Origin: Terriglobia bacterium
Lineage (GTDB): Bacteria > Acidobacteriota > Terriglobia > Terriglobales > Acidobacteriaceae
Direction: 5' to 3'
DNA length: 64,000 nucleotides
Assembly (NCBI GenBank): GCA_021324365.1
Contig: JAJPJE010000070.1
Span: forward strand, 58,374 to 122,373
Shown here: piece after piece, positions 54,196-63,271 of the stretch
Layout of the letters: each line of letters begins with the position of its first letter
Position numbering within the stretch: the first letter of the stretch is position 1
Translations under genes and position numbers: made by a program
The notes under the pieces: generated by a model
The model's input: only the letters and a program-made list of their open reading frames with translations
Databases searched by the model: none
Told to the model about the DNA's origin: nothing

Positions 54196-55116
54196 ATGTT
54201 TTCGTGGCGAGGTTCGTTATTCTCGCTATTACTGCTGCTTTGCTTCAGCGCCAGCGCGCTTTCTGAGTCTGCCCCACCGGACGTCAGCAAGACAGTAAAC
54301 GAGGTCCGTCTGGAGCTCGTAGCCACCGATACATTCGGCCGTCCTGTGGCAAGCCTCTCACCTGCGGACATACAGGTCATGGAAGACGGGAAGCGCGTGC
54401 ACGCATTCACGCTGACACCCGCGCGCGACCTTCCCCTCCTCGCCACCCTGGTCTATGACACCAGCGAGTCAAACGATAAATCCTGGCGGCAGATGCAGCC
54501 CGCAGTCGTGAACTTCCTGCGGCAAACCATCACAAGCAACGACCAGCTTTGGATCGCCGCCTTCGAAAGCAAGCTTCAGTTCGATGTACCCGCCAGGGGC
54601 GGTATGCAGTTCCGGCGCGCGCTTAGTGCACCCGCCGGACACGAACACCTGACTGCTTTCAACGATTCTTTGTTCAAAACGCTTCGTGGGTATCCCGCAG
54701 GAAACACCGTTCCGCACCGCGCCGCCATGATCGTTTTCTCCGATGGCGAGGACAACTACAGCATTCACTCTGCTGCCGATGTCATTACGGCGGCACAACG
54801 CGCCAAGGTGACCGTCTACACCATCCGCCGGCTGAACAAGCGCGGGTGGGGCAACGGAGGCCCTGTTCTGCACCGGCTATCATCCGGAACAGGCGGACGC
54901 GACTTTGACGTTTCCAGCGTTCGTGATCTGGAGAAAGTGCTGGAAACAATCAGCTCCGAGCTGCGTTCGTGTTATCTGCTGTATTACCCCGCGCCTCCAA
55001 ATCGCACCGGCAGCGAGTTTCGCACTGTGAGCGTCACACCTCGCTCCAAGCGAGTTCACATTCAGGCACAGGCCGGTTACTACATGCCTGTTCCGGCAAC
55101 AGCGCCGGGGGACTGA
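54196..55116 (+). CDS. Exported VWFA-related domain protein
   Basis: A 306-residue protein with an N-terminal signal peptide from ATG 54196 (the frame is open from 54127, but the extra 23 residues look non-coding). The body is the VWFA-related domain expanded in Acidobacteriota: VRLELVATDTFGRPVASLSP, a MIDAS-type DTSES in LVYDTSESND, and AMIVFSDGEDNYS. It probably binds a divalent metal and a protein partner outside the cell. Follows the NHL gene on the same strand. Confidence 0.87.
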   Translation: MFSWRGSLFSLLLLLCFSASALSESAPPDVSKTVNEVRLELVATDTFGRPVASLSPADIQVMEDGKRVHAFTLTPARDLPLLATLVYDTSESNDKSWRQMQPAVVNFLRQTITSNDQLWIAAFESKLQFDVPARGGMQFRRALSAPAGHEHLTAFNDSLFKTLRGYPAGNTVPHRAAMIVFSDGEDNYSIHSAADVITAAQRAKVTVYTIRRLNKRGWGNGGPVLHRLSSGTGGRDFDVSSVRDLEKVLETISSELRSCYLLYYPAPPNRTGSEFRTVSVTPRSKRVHIQAQAGYYMPVPATAPGD

Positions 55117-55348
55117 AGCTAATTAGAGCCGTTAACGCGAAAACTCATAAGCGCTGGGGCAACCGAGTTCTCCACACTCCCGCTCCGGTGGTAAGTTACC
55201 GGCGCGATTGGTTTGCCGAAGCTCCTCTAACCGCGCCGCTTTCGGCTTCCGCCTTCCCACCTCTTCGGCTCATTCCCAGATGCCCCCTTCGCAGTCCACC
55301 GGCGCACTATGCGTGGCCTATTTCCCTTCCCTGCATAAACACGTGTCT

Positions 55349-55364
55349 TGTGACCTAGCTCACA
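55349..55364. promoter_or_regulatory. CRP/FNR-like palindrome upstream of the TPR pair
   Basis: TGTGA-CCTAGC-TCACA at 55349-55364, an exact match to the consensus, 59 bp before the first TPR gene. It lies in a 306-bp gap with no other recognised element. Confidence 0.7.
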
Positions 55365-55422
55365 GAGGGTTGTGCCCACTCCTGAGAACATGATGCCATT
55401 CTTCTGAAGGGCAGGAATATCG

Positions 55423-56091
55423 ATGTCAACCGCACAAACGAATTCATCCGCACCGGGACTGGGCGTAACTTCCTATGTGATAGCTGTGATCTGCCTCGCC
55501 TTGGGCATTGCCATTGGCTATTTCGCCCGCGCCGGATCGGCGCCTGCCGTGGCCGCCCAACCTCTCCAGCCCGCTGCCGCGCAAACGGCGCAGATGCAAC
55601 AACCTACGCCCGAACAAATGAGGCACATGGCCGACAAGCAGGCGGAGCCGTTGCTGGCGAGTCTTAAACAGAATCCCAACGACGCCGACGCTCTTTACAA
55701 GGTCGGCAACATTTATTACGACACCCAGCAGTTCCCAGAGGCGGTCAAATACTACGAGAGTGCATTGAAAATACAACCCAAAGCCCTGGATACGCGTACG
55801 GACATGGCTACCGCCTATTACTTCATGGGCGACGCGGACCGGGCGATTGCGGAGTTCGATGAAGTCCTGAAGCAAAATCCGAGCCATGCCAATGCGCTTT
55901 TCAATGAAGGCATGGTGAAGTGGGAAGGCAAAGGAGACATTAACGGCGCGATCGCCGCATGGAAAAAACTGCTAGCCTCGAACCCCAACTATTCCAAGCG
56001 CGAGCAGGTTCAGAAGCTGATTGCCAAGGCCGAAGCTCACACCAGAATGGCCCCGGGCACAACGACCGATAAGCCCGCTCAAGTTCAGTAG
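55423..56091 (+). CDS. Membrane-anchored TPR protein, copy 1
   Basis: A 222-residue protein with one N-terminal membrane segment (about 14-32), an Ala/Gln/Pro linker and three TPR repeats (NDADALYKVGNIYYDTQQFP, then TDMATAYYFMGDADRAIAEF), ending in a helix (AIAAWKKLLASNP). The layout resembles the periplasmic CcmH/NrfG TPR module used in cytochrome c maturation, which would suit the neighbouring haem protein. It is followed 13 bp later by a clear paralogue. Confidence 0.85.
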   Translation: MSTAQTNSSAPGLGVTSYVIAVICLALGIAIGYFARAGSAPAVAAQPLQPAAAQTAQMQQPTPEQMRHMADKQAEPLLASLKQNPNDADALYKVGNIYYDTQQFPEAVKYYESALKIQPKALDTRTDMATAYYFMGDADRAIAEFDEVLKQNPSHANALFNEGMVKWEGKGDINGAIAAWKKLLASNPNYSKREQVQKLIAKAEAHTRMAPGTTTDKPAQVQ

Positions 56092-56104
56092 TAGCAAGGA
56101 CCGT

Positions 56105-56764
56105 ATGCAAGCTCAGAATAACAGCCGTTCGAGCACTTCGTTTCAGTCGACGATGCTTTACCTCGTTTGTCTCGTTGTCGGCATTATGATCGGTTACCTG
56201 GTTCGTGGCACCACCCCGCGCCCGAATATCGGTTCGCAAACCAGCGCCCGTGGGGCAGGTTCAACCGAATCGACCGGTATGACGCAGCAGATGCCCACGA
56301 TGGAGCAAATGAAGGGTATGGCCGACAAACAAGCTGAACCCTTGCTGAAGCAGTTGCAGACGGATCCCAATAACCCCAAGCTGCTCTTTCAGATCGGCAC
56401 CGTCTATGAGGCAGCTCACCAGTTCAAAGACGCCACATCGTACTTCGACAAGGCCCTTGCGATCTCTCCCAAGGACGTCGATGTCCTCACAGAAAAGGCA
56501 TCCTGCCTCTATTACGCGGGCGACGCCGACCACGCCATCACTACACTCGAAACCGCACTTCAATACTCACCTACTGACTCCCGCGTCCTCTTCAACCTGG
56601 GGATGCTACGCTGGAGGAGCAAGGGCGACGCGAAAGCCGCCATCGAACTCTGGCAGAAACTGTTGACGTCAAACCCGAAACTCGATGCTCAGAAGCGAGC
56701 GCAAGTTGAAGAATTGATCAAGCAGGTGAAAGCACATCCACCGACGCACATCACCGGCAACTGA
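56105..56764 (+). CDS. Membrane-anchored TPR protein, copy 2
   Basis: A 219-residue paralogue of the previous gene with the same plan: membrane segment (17-34), Met/Gln-rich linker and TPRs. The block QM-x2-MADKQAEPLLxxL and the GDADxAI and AIxxWxKLLxSNP segments are shared. The frame is open upstream inside the previous gene, but ATG 56105 begins this copy. Tandem duplication is the simplest explanation. Confidence 0.85.
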   Translation: MQAQNNSRSSTSFQSTMLYLVCLVVGIMIGYLVRGTTPRPNIGSQTSARGAGSTESTGMTQQMPTMEQMKGMADKQAEPLLKQLQTDPNNPKLLFQIGTVYEAAHQFKDATSYFDKALAISPKDVDVLTEKASCLYYAGDADHAITTLETALQYSPTDSRVLFNLGMLRWRSKGDAKAAIELWQKLLTSNPKLDAQKRAQVEELIKQVKAHPPTHITGN

Positions 56765-56912
56765 TCTGACCTGCTAGCTCTCAAAAGTGGTCATCTCGAG
56801 ATTTCCGCAAGTGGTTATTGCCTGCGAATACAACACACGGTAATTTGAATCTTCGAGTTACGTGAGGCGACCTATTCTCTTTTTTGAGATAGACACATCT
56901 ACAGTAGAAATC

Positions 56913-57698
56913 ATGAAGAAGCTTCTGATCGCAAGTTTCGTGGTTGTTGGGCTGATGTGTGGAGCGTTTCTGGCCCGGGCCAAAGCAAATCCGACGAAGA
57001 CTCCCGTGCTAGTCGAGTTATTTACCTCCGAGGGGTGTTCGAGCTGTCCTCCTGTCGACGCGTGGCTGAATGATATTGATCGTACGCAACCCCTCCCTGA
57101 CGCGCAGCTGATTGTTCTCAGCGAACATGTAGATTATTGGAATCATGACGGCTGGAAAGATCCCTATTCCTCGCACTTGCTGACTGAACGCCAAAGCGAC
57201 TACGAGCGGTCTTTGCGGGTGAGCGAACCTTTCACGCCGCAGGTTGTCGTCGACGGAACCGGCCAGCCTCACTTCAACAGCCCGCAGCAGGTCGAACAAG
57301 TTTTCAAGAGTGCCGTAGCTTCAGCAAAGATTCCGATAGCCATTACGGCTCTCACGATCAACTCCTCCGGCATTCACATGCATTTAAATGTGAACGGCGA
57401 AAATGCGTCGCATGGTGCAGAAGTGTTCGTCGCCATCGCGCTCAGTCATGCGGAATCACAGGTCTCGCGGGGCGAAAACAGCGGTCGTCATCTGGTGCAC
57501 ACGGCAGTTGTGGAATCGCTGCAAAAGGTCGGGAGTCTGAAGAAGGGTAATTCCTTTGACAAAGACGTGGAACTCAAATTGAAAACGCCAGCGGATCCTG
57601 CCAACTTGCGAATTGTCGCCTTTGCCCAGGAACCCGGCCCGGGCAGAGTGCTCGGAGCAGCGCTACAAACGCCGCAGGCACCCAACGTCGGCCATTAA
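56913..57698 (+). CDS. Exported DUF1223 protein with CxxC motif
   Basis: A 261-residue protein with a signal peptide (1-23) and a DUF1223 domain. The N-terminal LVELFTSEGCSSCPP carries a thioredoxin-like CxxC (Cys42, Cys45), followed by HVDYWNHDGWKDPYSS and RQSDY. The fold is thioredoxin-like, so a thiol-redox role in the periplasm is plausible. A frame from 56862 exists, but ATG 56913 begins a proper signal peptide. Confidence 0.88.
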   Translation: MKKLLIASFVVVGLMCGAFLARAKANPTKTPVLVELFTSEGCSSCPPVDAWLNDIDRTQPLPDAQLIVLSEHVDYWNHDGWKDPYSSHLLTERQSDYERSLRVSEPFTPQVVVDGTGQPHFNSPQQVEQVFKSAVASAKIPIAITALTINSSGIHMHLNVNGENASHGAEVFVAIALSHAESQVSRGENSGRHLVHTAVVESLQKVGSLKKGNSFDKDVELKLKTPADPANLRIVAFAQEPGPGRVLGAALQTPQAPNVGH

Positions 57699-57712
57699 GA
57701 CTTTTGCTTTAC

Positions 57713-57955
57713 TCAACCGCGGCTGAACTCCCACAACGTCTCCAGGTGCTGCGCAGCTTTCTCCACTACGCTGCAAACCGACAAGAACCCATTGCCGCTC
57801 TCGTAAACCTTCTCACCCAGGCCAGTCAGGATCGCGTAGCAGTGGTTTATCTTGCGCTCTTTGGCGTGGCGTATAGACCGGATTTCCGCCACGTAACTGC
57901 CCAACTGAACCGTAATGGTCGACTGAGGCCGCAAGACCGGAGGCACTAACGTCAT
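57713..57955 (-). CDS. Possible small protein (80 aa)
   Basis: An open frame with mixed composition (LGSYVAEIRSIRHAKERKIN and EKVYESGNGFLSVCS), convergent with the DUF1223 gene. No family, ribosome-binding site or domain is recognisable. The rest of the gap, 57956-58281, shows nothing. Confidence 0.35.
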   Translation of the reverse strand: MTLVPPVLRPQSTITVQLGSYVAEIRSIRHAKERKINHCYAILTGLGEKVYESGNGFLSVCSVVEKAAQHLETLWEFSRG

Positions 57956-58281
57956 GCGCTTTCGGCGGAGTTGCGAGTGTCCCGCAAGCAGGGGTGATCA
58001 AGCAAAATCGGTAGAGTCGCCATGCTGGGTAGGATGAGGTTTTTCTGTTCGGAAGAGAGCGTCCTCTTGCGCCAGACTGCACAGACTACGCCTTTTGCCT
58101 GATCGGTCGGACATGCGACCACCCGCCGCCGAGAGACTTCCCAGTCACAAGCGCTGTCTTAGAGACTCGATAGTGCTATAGGGCTCTTCCATCATCAACT
58201 GCGCTCGCCTCCTCTACTGATCTCAGGGGTGCAGAGCTTTGCGGCCGACTTCGAGAGAGTATCGAAGAAAGTAGTTTTTTC

Positions 58282-58414
58282 TTGACTTACAGTAAAAACA
58301 GATCAAAATGCTAACTGCTATATAGCAGTATAAGTCTTAGTGCGAGCCGAAAACCGAGTTGGCCGATGAGAAGGGGGGAGCGACGGCAGTCAGTGGGAGT
58401 CGCTCCTCACTTTT
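58282..58414 (+). ncRNA. Candidate short transcript with promoter, palindrome and terminator
   Basis: TTGACT (58282-58287) and a 16-bp perfect palindrome ACTGCTAT-ATAGCAGT (58314-58329) that contains TGCTATATA, an extended -10-like sequence, precede about 80 nt ending in a hairpin (GGAGCGAC 58377-58384, GTCGCTCC 58399-58406) and TCACTTTT. This could be a small RNA. Alternatively the hairpin simply terminates the ddl operon, whose last gene stops at 58426 on the other strand. No known RNA family recognised. Confidence 0.35.
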
Positions 58415-58425
58415 AACCAAACTAA

Positions 58426-58803
58426 TCAGGTACCAGCAACTTGCCTGGTCTTAAAGAAGGCCGCGATAAACAGTACTCCTAACAGCAGATCCACACATCC
58501 GAAGACCAAGTCGGACGATCGCATTCTACTTTGAAGAAAAAGGATGACGACTACAATGCCATACCCGATTTTCTCGAACATCGCCGGAAGCATGAACGCC
58601 CTTAGCCGCGCGGGCCGGGTCGCGATCACGAAAAATGCGATCTGCCAAGCAAGAGCTGTGGTCACAAAGCCATAATAAAAGCCGGGATGAGTAATCACGG
58701 GCGGATCCTGCCGTCCGATCAGATTAAACATAAAGAACAGCGGGGTAATGACCAGCACACCCCAGATGCCGGCTATCAGAAAAACAATCTTCGCAAATTT
58801 CAT
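58426..58803 (-). CDS. Small four-pass membrane protein
   Basis: A 125-residue protein with about four hydrophobic segments (7-27, 44-62, 76-90, 98-116) and short basic loops. No family recognised. It starts 5 bp after the ddl stop, so it is the second gene of a ddl operon; a hairpin follows its stop. Confidence 0.65.
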   Translation of the reverse strand: MKFAKIVFLIAGIWGVLVITPLFFMFNLIGRQDPPVITHPGFYYGFVTTALAWQIAFFVIATRPARLRAFMLPAMFEKIGYGIVVVILFLQSRMRSSDLVFGCVDLLLGVLFIAAFFKTRQVAGT

Positions 58804-58808
58804 GTGAG

Positions 58809-60008
58809 CTACTCGCGGCTGTACCGGTTCCGCTTCTTGTCTTTGTGCCGTTCAAATCCCAGCTGGATAAGCCGGTCGATCAAATCTGCGTATTCGACAC
58901 CACTCGCCTCCCACAACTTCGGATACATGCTGATCGCGGTGAATCCGGGCATCGTATTGATCTCGTTTACGTAAATCTTGTCTGTGTCCGGATCCATCAG
59001 GAAGTCCACCCGTCCGAGTCCCGAACAATCCACCGCCTGGAAGGCTTCCACCGCCATCTCCTGGACGCGCTTCTGTTGCTTTTTGCTGAGTTTCGCCGGG
59101 ATCACCAGGCGCGAACCTTCGTCGAGATACTTGGCAGCATAGTCGTAGAATTCGGTCGAGGGCACAATCTCCCCTGGCACGGATGCCTTGGGATCATCGT
59201 TACCTAACACCGAGCATTCGATCTCGCGAGCGCGCCGCTTCTTCTTCCCGACACCTTCCTCGATCACGATCTTGCGGTCGAACTTGGCGGCCTCGTACAT
59301 GGCGCCATCGAGTTCCCCACGATTGTGCACTTTGCTGATACCGACCGAACTCCCCAGATTCGCTGGCTTCACGAAGAATGGGTATTTCAGCTTTTTCTCT
59401 ACCCGCTTGCGCACGTTTACCGGATCTTTTTCCCACTCGCTTCGCAGCACGGTGACGTGCTTCACGATCGGGAGCCCGGCGGCGGCGAATAGCTTCTTCA
59501 TGACGTCTTTGTCCATGCCAGCCGCAGAGCCCAGCACGCCCGCCCCTACATATGCGATGTCGGCGAGTTCCAGCAGTCCCTGAATCGTGCCGTCCTCGCC
59601 AAAGGTTCCATGCAGGACCGGAAAGATGATGTCGACGGAAATCAGGTGATCGCCCGCACGATCGATCTGACGATTACTGTCGCTTTCAAACGGGATCAAC
59701 GATCCGCTATCCGGCGACGGCACCGGCGGCACCAGCACCGCCTCGCCTTTCGCCAGCACCGCAGCGGACTCCGTATACTCGGGATCGCCGGCGCGGAGGT
59801 TGCGCTCGGAGTCTTTATGCTCCCCGCGCAATAATCGTTGCGCGTGTCCCGAAGTCACCCATCGGCCTTCTTTGGTAATCCCGATGGGGACTACCTCATA
59901 CTTCTTTTTATCAATGTTTTGCAGCACCGACGCCGCCGAAAGCAGCGAAACCTCATGCTCGCCGCTGCGGCCTCCAAACAGCACGCCAACTCGAACTTTC
60001 TTAGCCAT
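58809..60008 (-). CDS. ddl: D-alanine--D-alanine ligase
   Basis: ATP-grasp ligase making D-Ala-D-Ala for peptidoglycan. Signatures are VLFGGRSGEHEVSLLSA, FPVLHGTFGEDGTIQG, FVKPANLGSSVGISKV and NEINTMPGFTAISMYP. At 399 residues it is longer than many Ddl proteins, mainly from an insert at about 55-95. The frame is open to 60089, but ATG 60008 follows AGGAG and matches the family start. Confidence 0.95.
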   Translation of the reverse strand: MAKKVRVGVLFGGRSGEHEVSLLSAASVLQNIDKKKYEVVPIGITKEGRWVTSGHAQRLLRGEHKDSERNLRAGDPEYTESAAVLAKGEAVLVPPVPSPDSGSLIPFESDSNRQIDRAGDHLISVDIIFPVLHGTFGEDGTIQGLLELADIAYVGAGVLGSAAGMDKDVMKKLFAAAGLPIVKHVTVLRSEWEKDPVNVRKRVEKKLKYPFFVKPANLGSSVGISKVHNRGELDGAMYEAAKFDRKIVIEEGVGKKKRRAREIECSVLGNDDPKASVPGEIVPSTEFYDYAAKYLDEGSRLVIPAKLSKKQQKRVQEMAVEAFQAVDCSGLGRVDFLMDPDTDKIYVNEINTMPGFTAISMYPKLWEASGVEYADLIDRLIQLGFERHKDKKRNRYSRE

Positions 60009-60195
60009 TGCTCCTGAACATAATGCGTCAAGAGGTACGGCGCAACTGTTCGGGGGTGCCTGTGTTGGAACTATCGAACAGGAGAGCAATGCGGATAAGT
60101 TGTGGATAAAGAAGGGAATGATGCACTAGTACCCGTCCCAATAGGTACTAAGGTCATCTATCCACTTGCCACGCCAATCCGCATCATTACAGCAT

Positions 60196-60750
60196 ATGGT
60201 TCGGCTGCTGACGGAAGTAATTCCGCTGTTCCAGTGCTCCCACGAGTTTTCGTGGCCGCGTCGTCTCCCCACCGGTGACTACTACCAGGTTTGTCTGCGA
60301 TGTGGCGCTGAATACGGATATGACTGGACGACCATGCGGCGAACCGAGCGCGTCCATCGGGGAACTGCCGTGCAAACCCGTGCGCATTCCAACCGCAAGT
60401 CCGGATGGAAGCCGCGCGCCCGCCGTCTTGCGGTTGAACTTCCGCTAAGGTTCCGCGTCGAAGGCGCATCTGAGTGGACTGAAGGTGTGGTGCGCAACAT
60501 TTCGCACTCCGGCGTGCTCTTTCAGGGCATCTCTGGCCTTGAGCACAATACGCGACTGGAATTGATTTTCGAAATGCCGGAAGCGATTTCAGGACAAGCC
60601 GAGAGCCAGGTACTGTGCCAGGGACGCGTGATTCGCACTATCCAGAGCGGGAACGAAGAACAACCGCCATCGGTTGCGGTCGCGCTTGCCGGATACGAAT
60701 TCCTTCACCAGCGCAAGCTACCACGCACTGCCGAAACCAACGTCCGATAA
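60196..60750 (+). CDS. PilZ-domain protein with N-terminal Cys-rich region
   Basis: A 184-residue protein. Residues 1-45 contain one Cys, then a CLRC pair in YYQVCLRCGAEYGYD, possibly a small metal site. Residues 75-180 form a PilZ domain (RRLAVELPLRFRVEGASEW, VVRNISHSGVLFQG). Here NISHSG is a good D/NxSxxG motif, unlike in the first PilZ protein. A TTG at 60166 could start it, but ATG 60196 is preferred. Confidence 0.8.
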   Translation: MVRLLTEVIPLFQCSHEFSWPRRLPTGDYYQVCLRCGAEYGYDWTTMRRTERVHRGTAVQTRAHSNRKSGWKPRARRLAVELPLRFRVEGASEWTEGVVRNISHSGVLFQGISGLEHNTRLELIFEMPEAISGQAESQVLCQGRVIRTIQSGNEEQPPSVAVALAGYEFLHQRKLPRTAETNVR

Positions 60751-60806
60751 ACAACAGAATACAGTCGCAGATTTACTGCGCCGTATTGAGTTTCCGGTTT
60801 GCCTGC

Positions 60807-62085
60807 CTACCGCGCGTCTGAAATGCTCGACGAGAGCTCAATTTCCTTGATGATTTCGGCTGCGGCGTGCCGAAGTTCCCGTGGTTCCGTTACATCAAAG
60901 TGGCGCGGATGTAGTTCGCCGAGCATGTGCGCGACCTCATCGAAAGTCGTCGAGTTGTACATCCCAGCTACAACGCCACCAAGTTTGTTTCGACCTGAAT
61001 AGAAGGGAGTCGCAAACTCCGTGTAGGAAAATCGCACTTGGAAGAATCGGATACTACTCTGTTCCGGGAGCGATAGCGGCTCTTTATCTCTGCCCCCTGG
61101 AAAGACCATGCTATCGCTGACGATGATCACTGCGCGGCGAGGAGGCGCAACGCCGGCGCCGCATCCATTGCTATCATTGATCACATTCGCGAGAAATGGA
61201 TGAAAAAACTCACGTGCTTCGTGGCGTCCCAGTAGCGTGTCAACATCAACGCTGGCCATTCCGGCTTGCAGGGATTGCTTTCAAAATCTGGCTCACATTA
61301 GAGGCAGCATCTTGGGCGGAACGATCAACCACAACTTTGAGGCGGAGGATGTCGATGGCACTGATGCGAACACAGCCCTCCGACGGCGCCAATTGCGAGA
61401 ACAACGCGATCGCTCCGCGTATCGTATCTTCCACGGACGGGCGAACGGAATCGAGATAGTTTGGCGTCGTGCTGAGTTGCATGTTAGGCGTCAGGTTGAA
61501 TGCGACGTCGATTCGCTCCGGACCATGAGTGAAGACCGGAAGATATTCGGGGATGGGCAGAGGAATTGAGCTGCCACTCAAAAATTCAACTACGGGCTAT
61601 GTGCGGTCGAGATCAGGGAGGACATTCGGCCGATCGATGTGCAACGTCTTGTGCCACACGAAATGCTGTTCGCCGACTGCATCGTAAGCCAGAAATGCTA
61701 AACGATACGTGCCGGGTTGAACAAAAGCATATCCGTGCCAGACGAGCGGCTGAGCTTTCGAAGGTTCAGACCGCAGATCCATGCGATGATAGCTGTAGTT
61801 CTGGAACCAATTGCCCTTTTGGTCAGCGATACGAAAAATCAAGTGCCAGTCAGAACGGCGCTCGTTATCGGCAGTGGGTAACATCGTGCGCACCCCCACC
61901 ACCAGTCGCTGACTGTAGGTGAGAACAGGATGGTCGAAATCAACATGCCACCGAGCACCGTGCTGATCTCGCTCCTCGAACCATGTAATCGGGATATTGC
62001 GGATGTCGGGTTTCTGAGCAACTGCCTGAAGAGAAGCGTACAGCACGCAACTGATGCACAAAGCGAACCCGCGGAGCCGATGCAT
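60807..62085 (-). pseudogene. Exported VWFA-like protein, broken by a stop and a frameshift
   Basis: Three consecutive pieces of one reading path: signal peptide plus DIRNIPITWFEERDQ (62085 to 61600), TAG at 61597-61599, then PIPEYLPVFTHGPERIDVAF in the same frame to about 61250, then VDVDTLLGRHEAREFFHPFL in another frame to 60807. An RRAVIIVSDSMVFPGG segment suggests a VWA-type core. No TAG-decoding system is evident; two independent lesions indicate real decay. Function unknown. Confidence 0.7.
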
Positions 62086-62137
62086 AGAAACCTTTTTGAG
62101 GACATTAATCCTACACGGTTTCGCATCTGATCAGCCG

Positions 62138-63115
62138 CTATAGAATCTTCTTCCCGAAAGCGGACAAAGCCAGTTCCACGGCCAGATCCGCAGTCCGGTT
62201 GTGTTCGTCGATAACTGGATTCACTTCCACGATCTCGAAGCTAAGCATGCGCGCATGATCCGCGATGATTTCCATTGCCAGATGTGCCTCGCGATAGGTC
62301 GCACCTCCGCGCACCGGTGTGCCGACTCCCGGCGCATCTTCCGGATCAATCCAGTCCATGTCGAGCGAAATGTGATACCCGACGGTCCCTCGCCCAGCCA
62401 TACGCAACGCTTCTTCCATCACTGAGCGCATGCCGCGCTCGTCGATATCGCGCATGGTGAACACTTCGATACCCGCACGCCGGATGTTTTCTTTCTCATA
62501 GCCATCCACGTCGCGTATGCCGACCAGGACACAATTCTCCGGCGCCACCTTCGGTGAATAGCCGTAGATGTTCGCCAGTTCCGGCAGTCCTAGCCCCATG
62601 ATTGCTCCAAGCGGCATGCCATGCACGTTCCCGCTCGGAGATGTGTCTGGTGTATTGATGTCACCGTGCGCGTCAATCCAGATAAGCCCGATGCTTTGCC
62701 CTTTGCGCCGGTAAAACTCGGACACGCCAGAAACGGTACCTGCTGCGACCGAGTGATCGCCTCCTATCACCAGCGGTACCTCACCGGCCTCAAGAGTCTT
62801 CAGAACCAGTTCGGCTTCTTTCGTGCAAGTCTGAGTGATCTCTTTCAGATACTTCGCGTTCTTCGCGCCTTCCTTTTTCTGTTCCGCAATGGCGACCGGA
62901 ACGTTACCGGCATCTTCGACGTGATGACCGATCTCCTCGAGACGCGCCTCGAGCCCGGCCACTCGGACAGCGGAGGGTCCCATGTCGACTCCGCGGCGCG
63001 TCTGTCCAAGATCGAGCGGGACTCCGATTACACGGATTTTGCGGGGCACCAAGCCCAGTAATTGTTGAGGCGGGTGCACAACGTTCGGTTTTGGTTCGGT
63101 GCTTGCGTCTGCCAT
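62138..63115 (-). CDS. rocF: Arginase
   Basis: Mn-dependent hydrolase that splits arginine to ornithine and urea. The 325 residues have the family order IGVPLDLGQTRRGVDMGPSA, GGDHS, WIDAHGDINTP, and DMDWIDPEDAPGVGTPVRGG with EIVEVNPVIDEHNRTA. The metal ligands (His in GGDHS, DAHGD, DMD) are all present. It lies alone; arginine catabolism or urea formation is the likely role. Confidence 0.93.
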   Translation of the reverse strand: MADASTEPKPNVVHPPQQLLGLVPRKIRVIGVPLDLGQTRRGVDMGPSAVRVAGLEARLEEIGHHVEDAGNVPVAIAEQKKEGAKNAKYLKEITQTCTKEAELVLKTLEAGEVPLVIGGDHSVAAGTVSGVSEFYRRKGQSIGLIWIDAHGDINTPDTSPSGNVHGMPLGAIMGLGLPELANIYGYSPKVAPENCVLVGIRDVDGYEKENIRRAGIEVFTMRDIDERGMRSVMEEALRMAGRGTVGYHISLDMDWIDPEDAPGVGTPVRGGATYREAHLAMEIIADHARMLSFEIVEVNPVIDEHNRTADLAVELALSAFGKKIL

Positions 63116-63271
63116 GCAGGCGGCGACGCTCCTTTCTCGCTACAGGGCTGGAAGCCCTTGGCTCGCGCGCCCTTGCTCATCGTGATACAGCAAATTGGCC
63201 AGGTGTAGCCAGGGCTGGCAGAACGAAAACAGTGAAGCTATCAGCTACCAGCCACCCCAAAGTCAAGGGCT

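Noticed and set aside
61597..61599. TAG as pyrrolysine or another recoded residue
   Set aside because: The same gene also carries a frameshift near 61250, and no TAG occurs inside other conserved genes, so decay is simpler.
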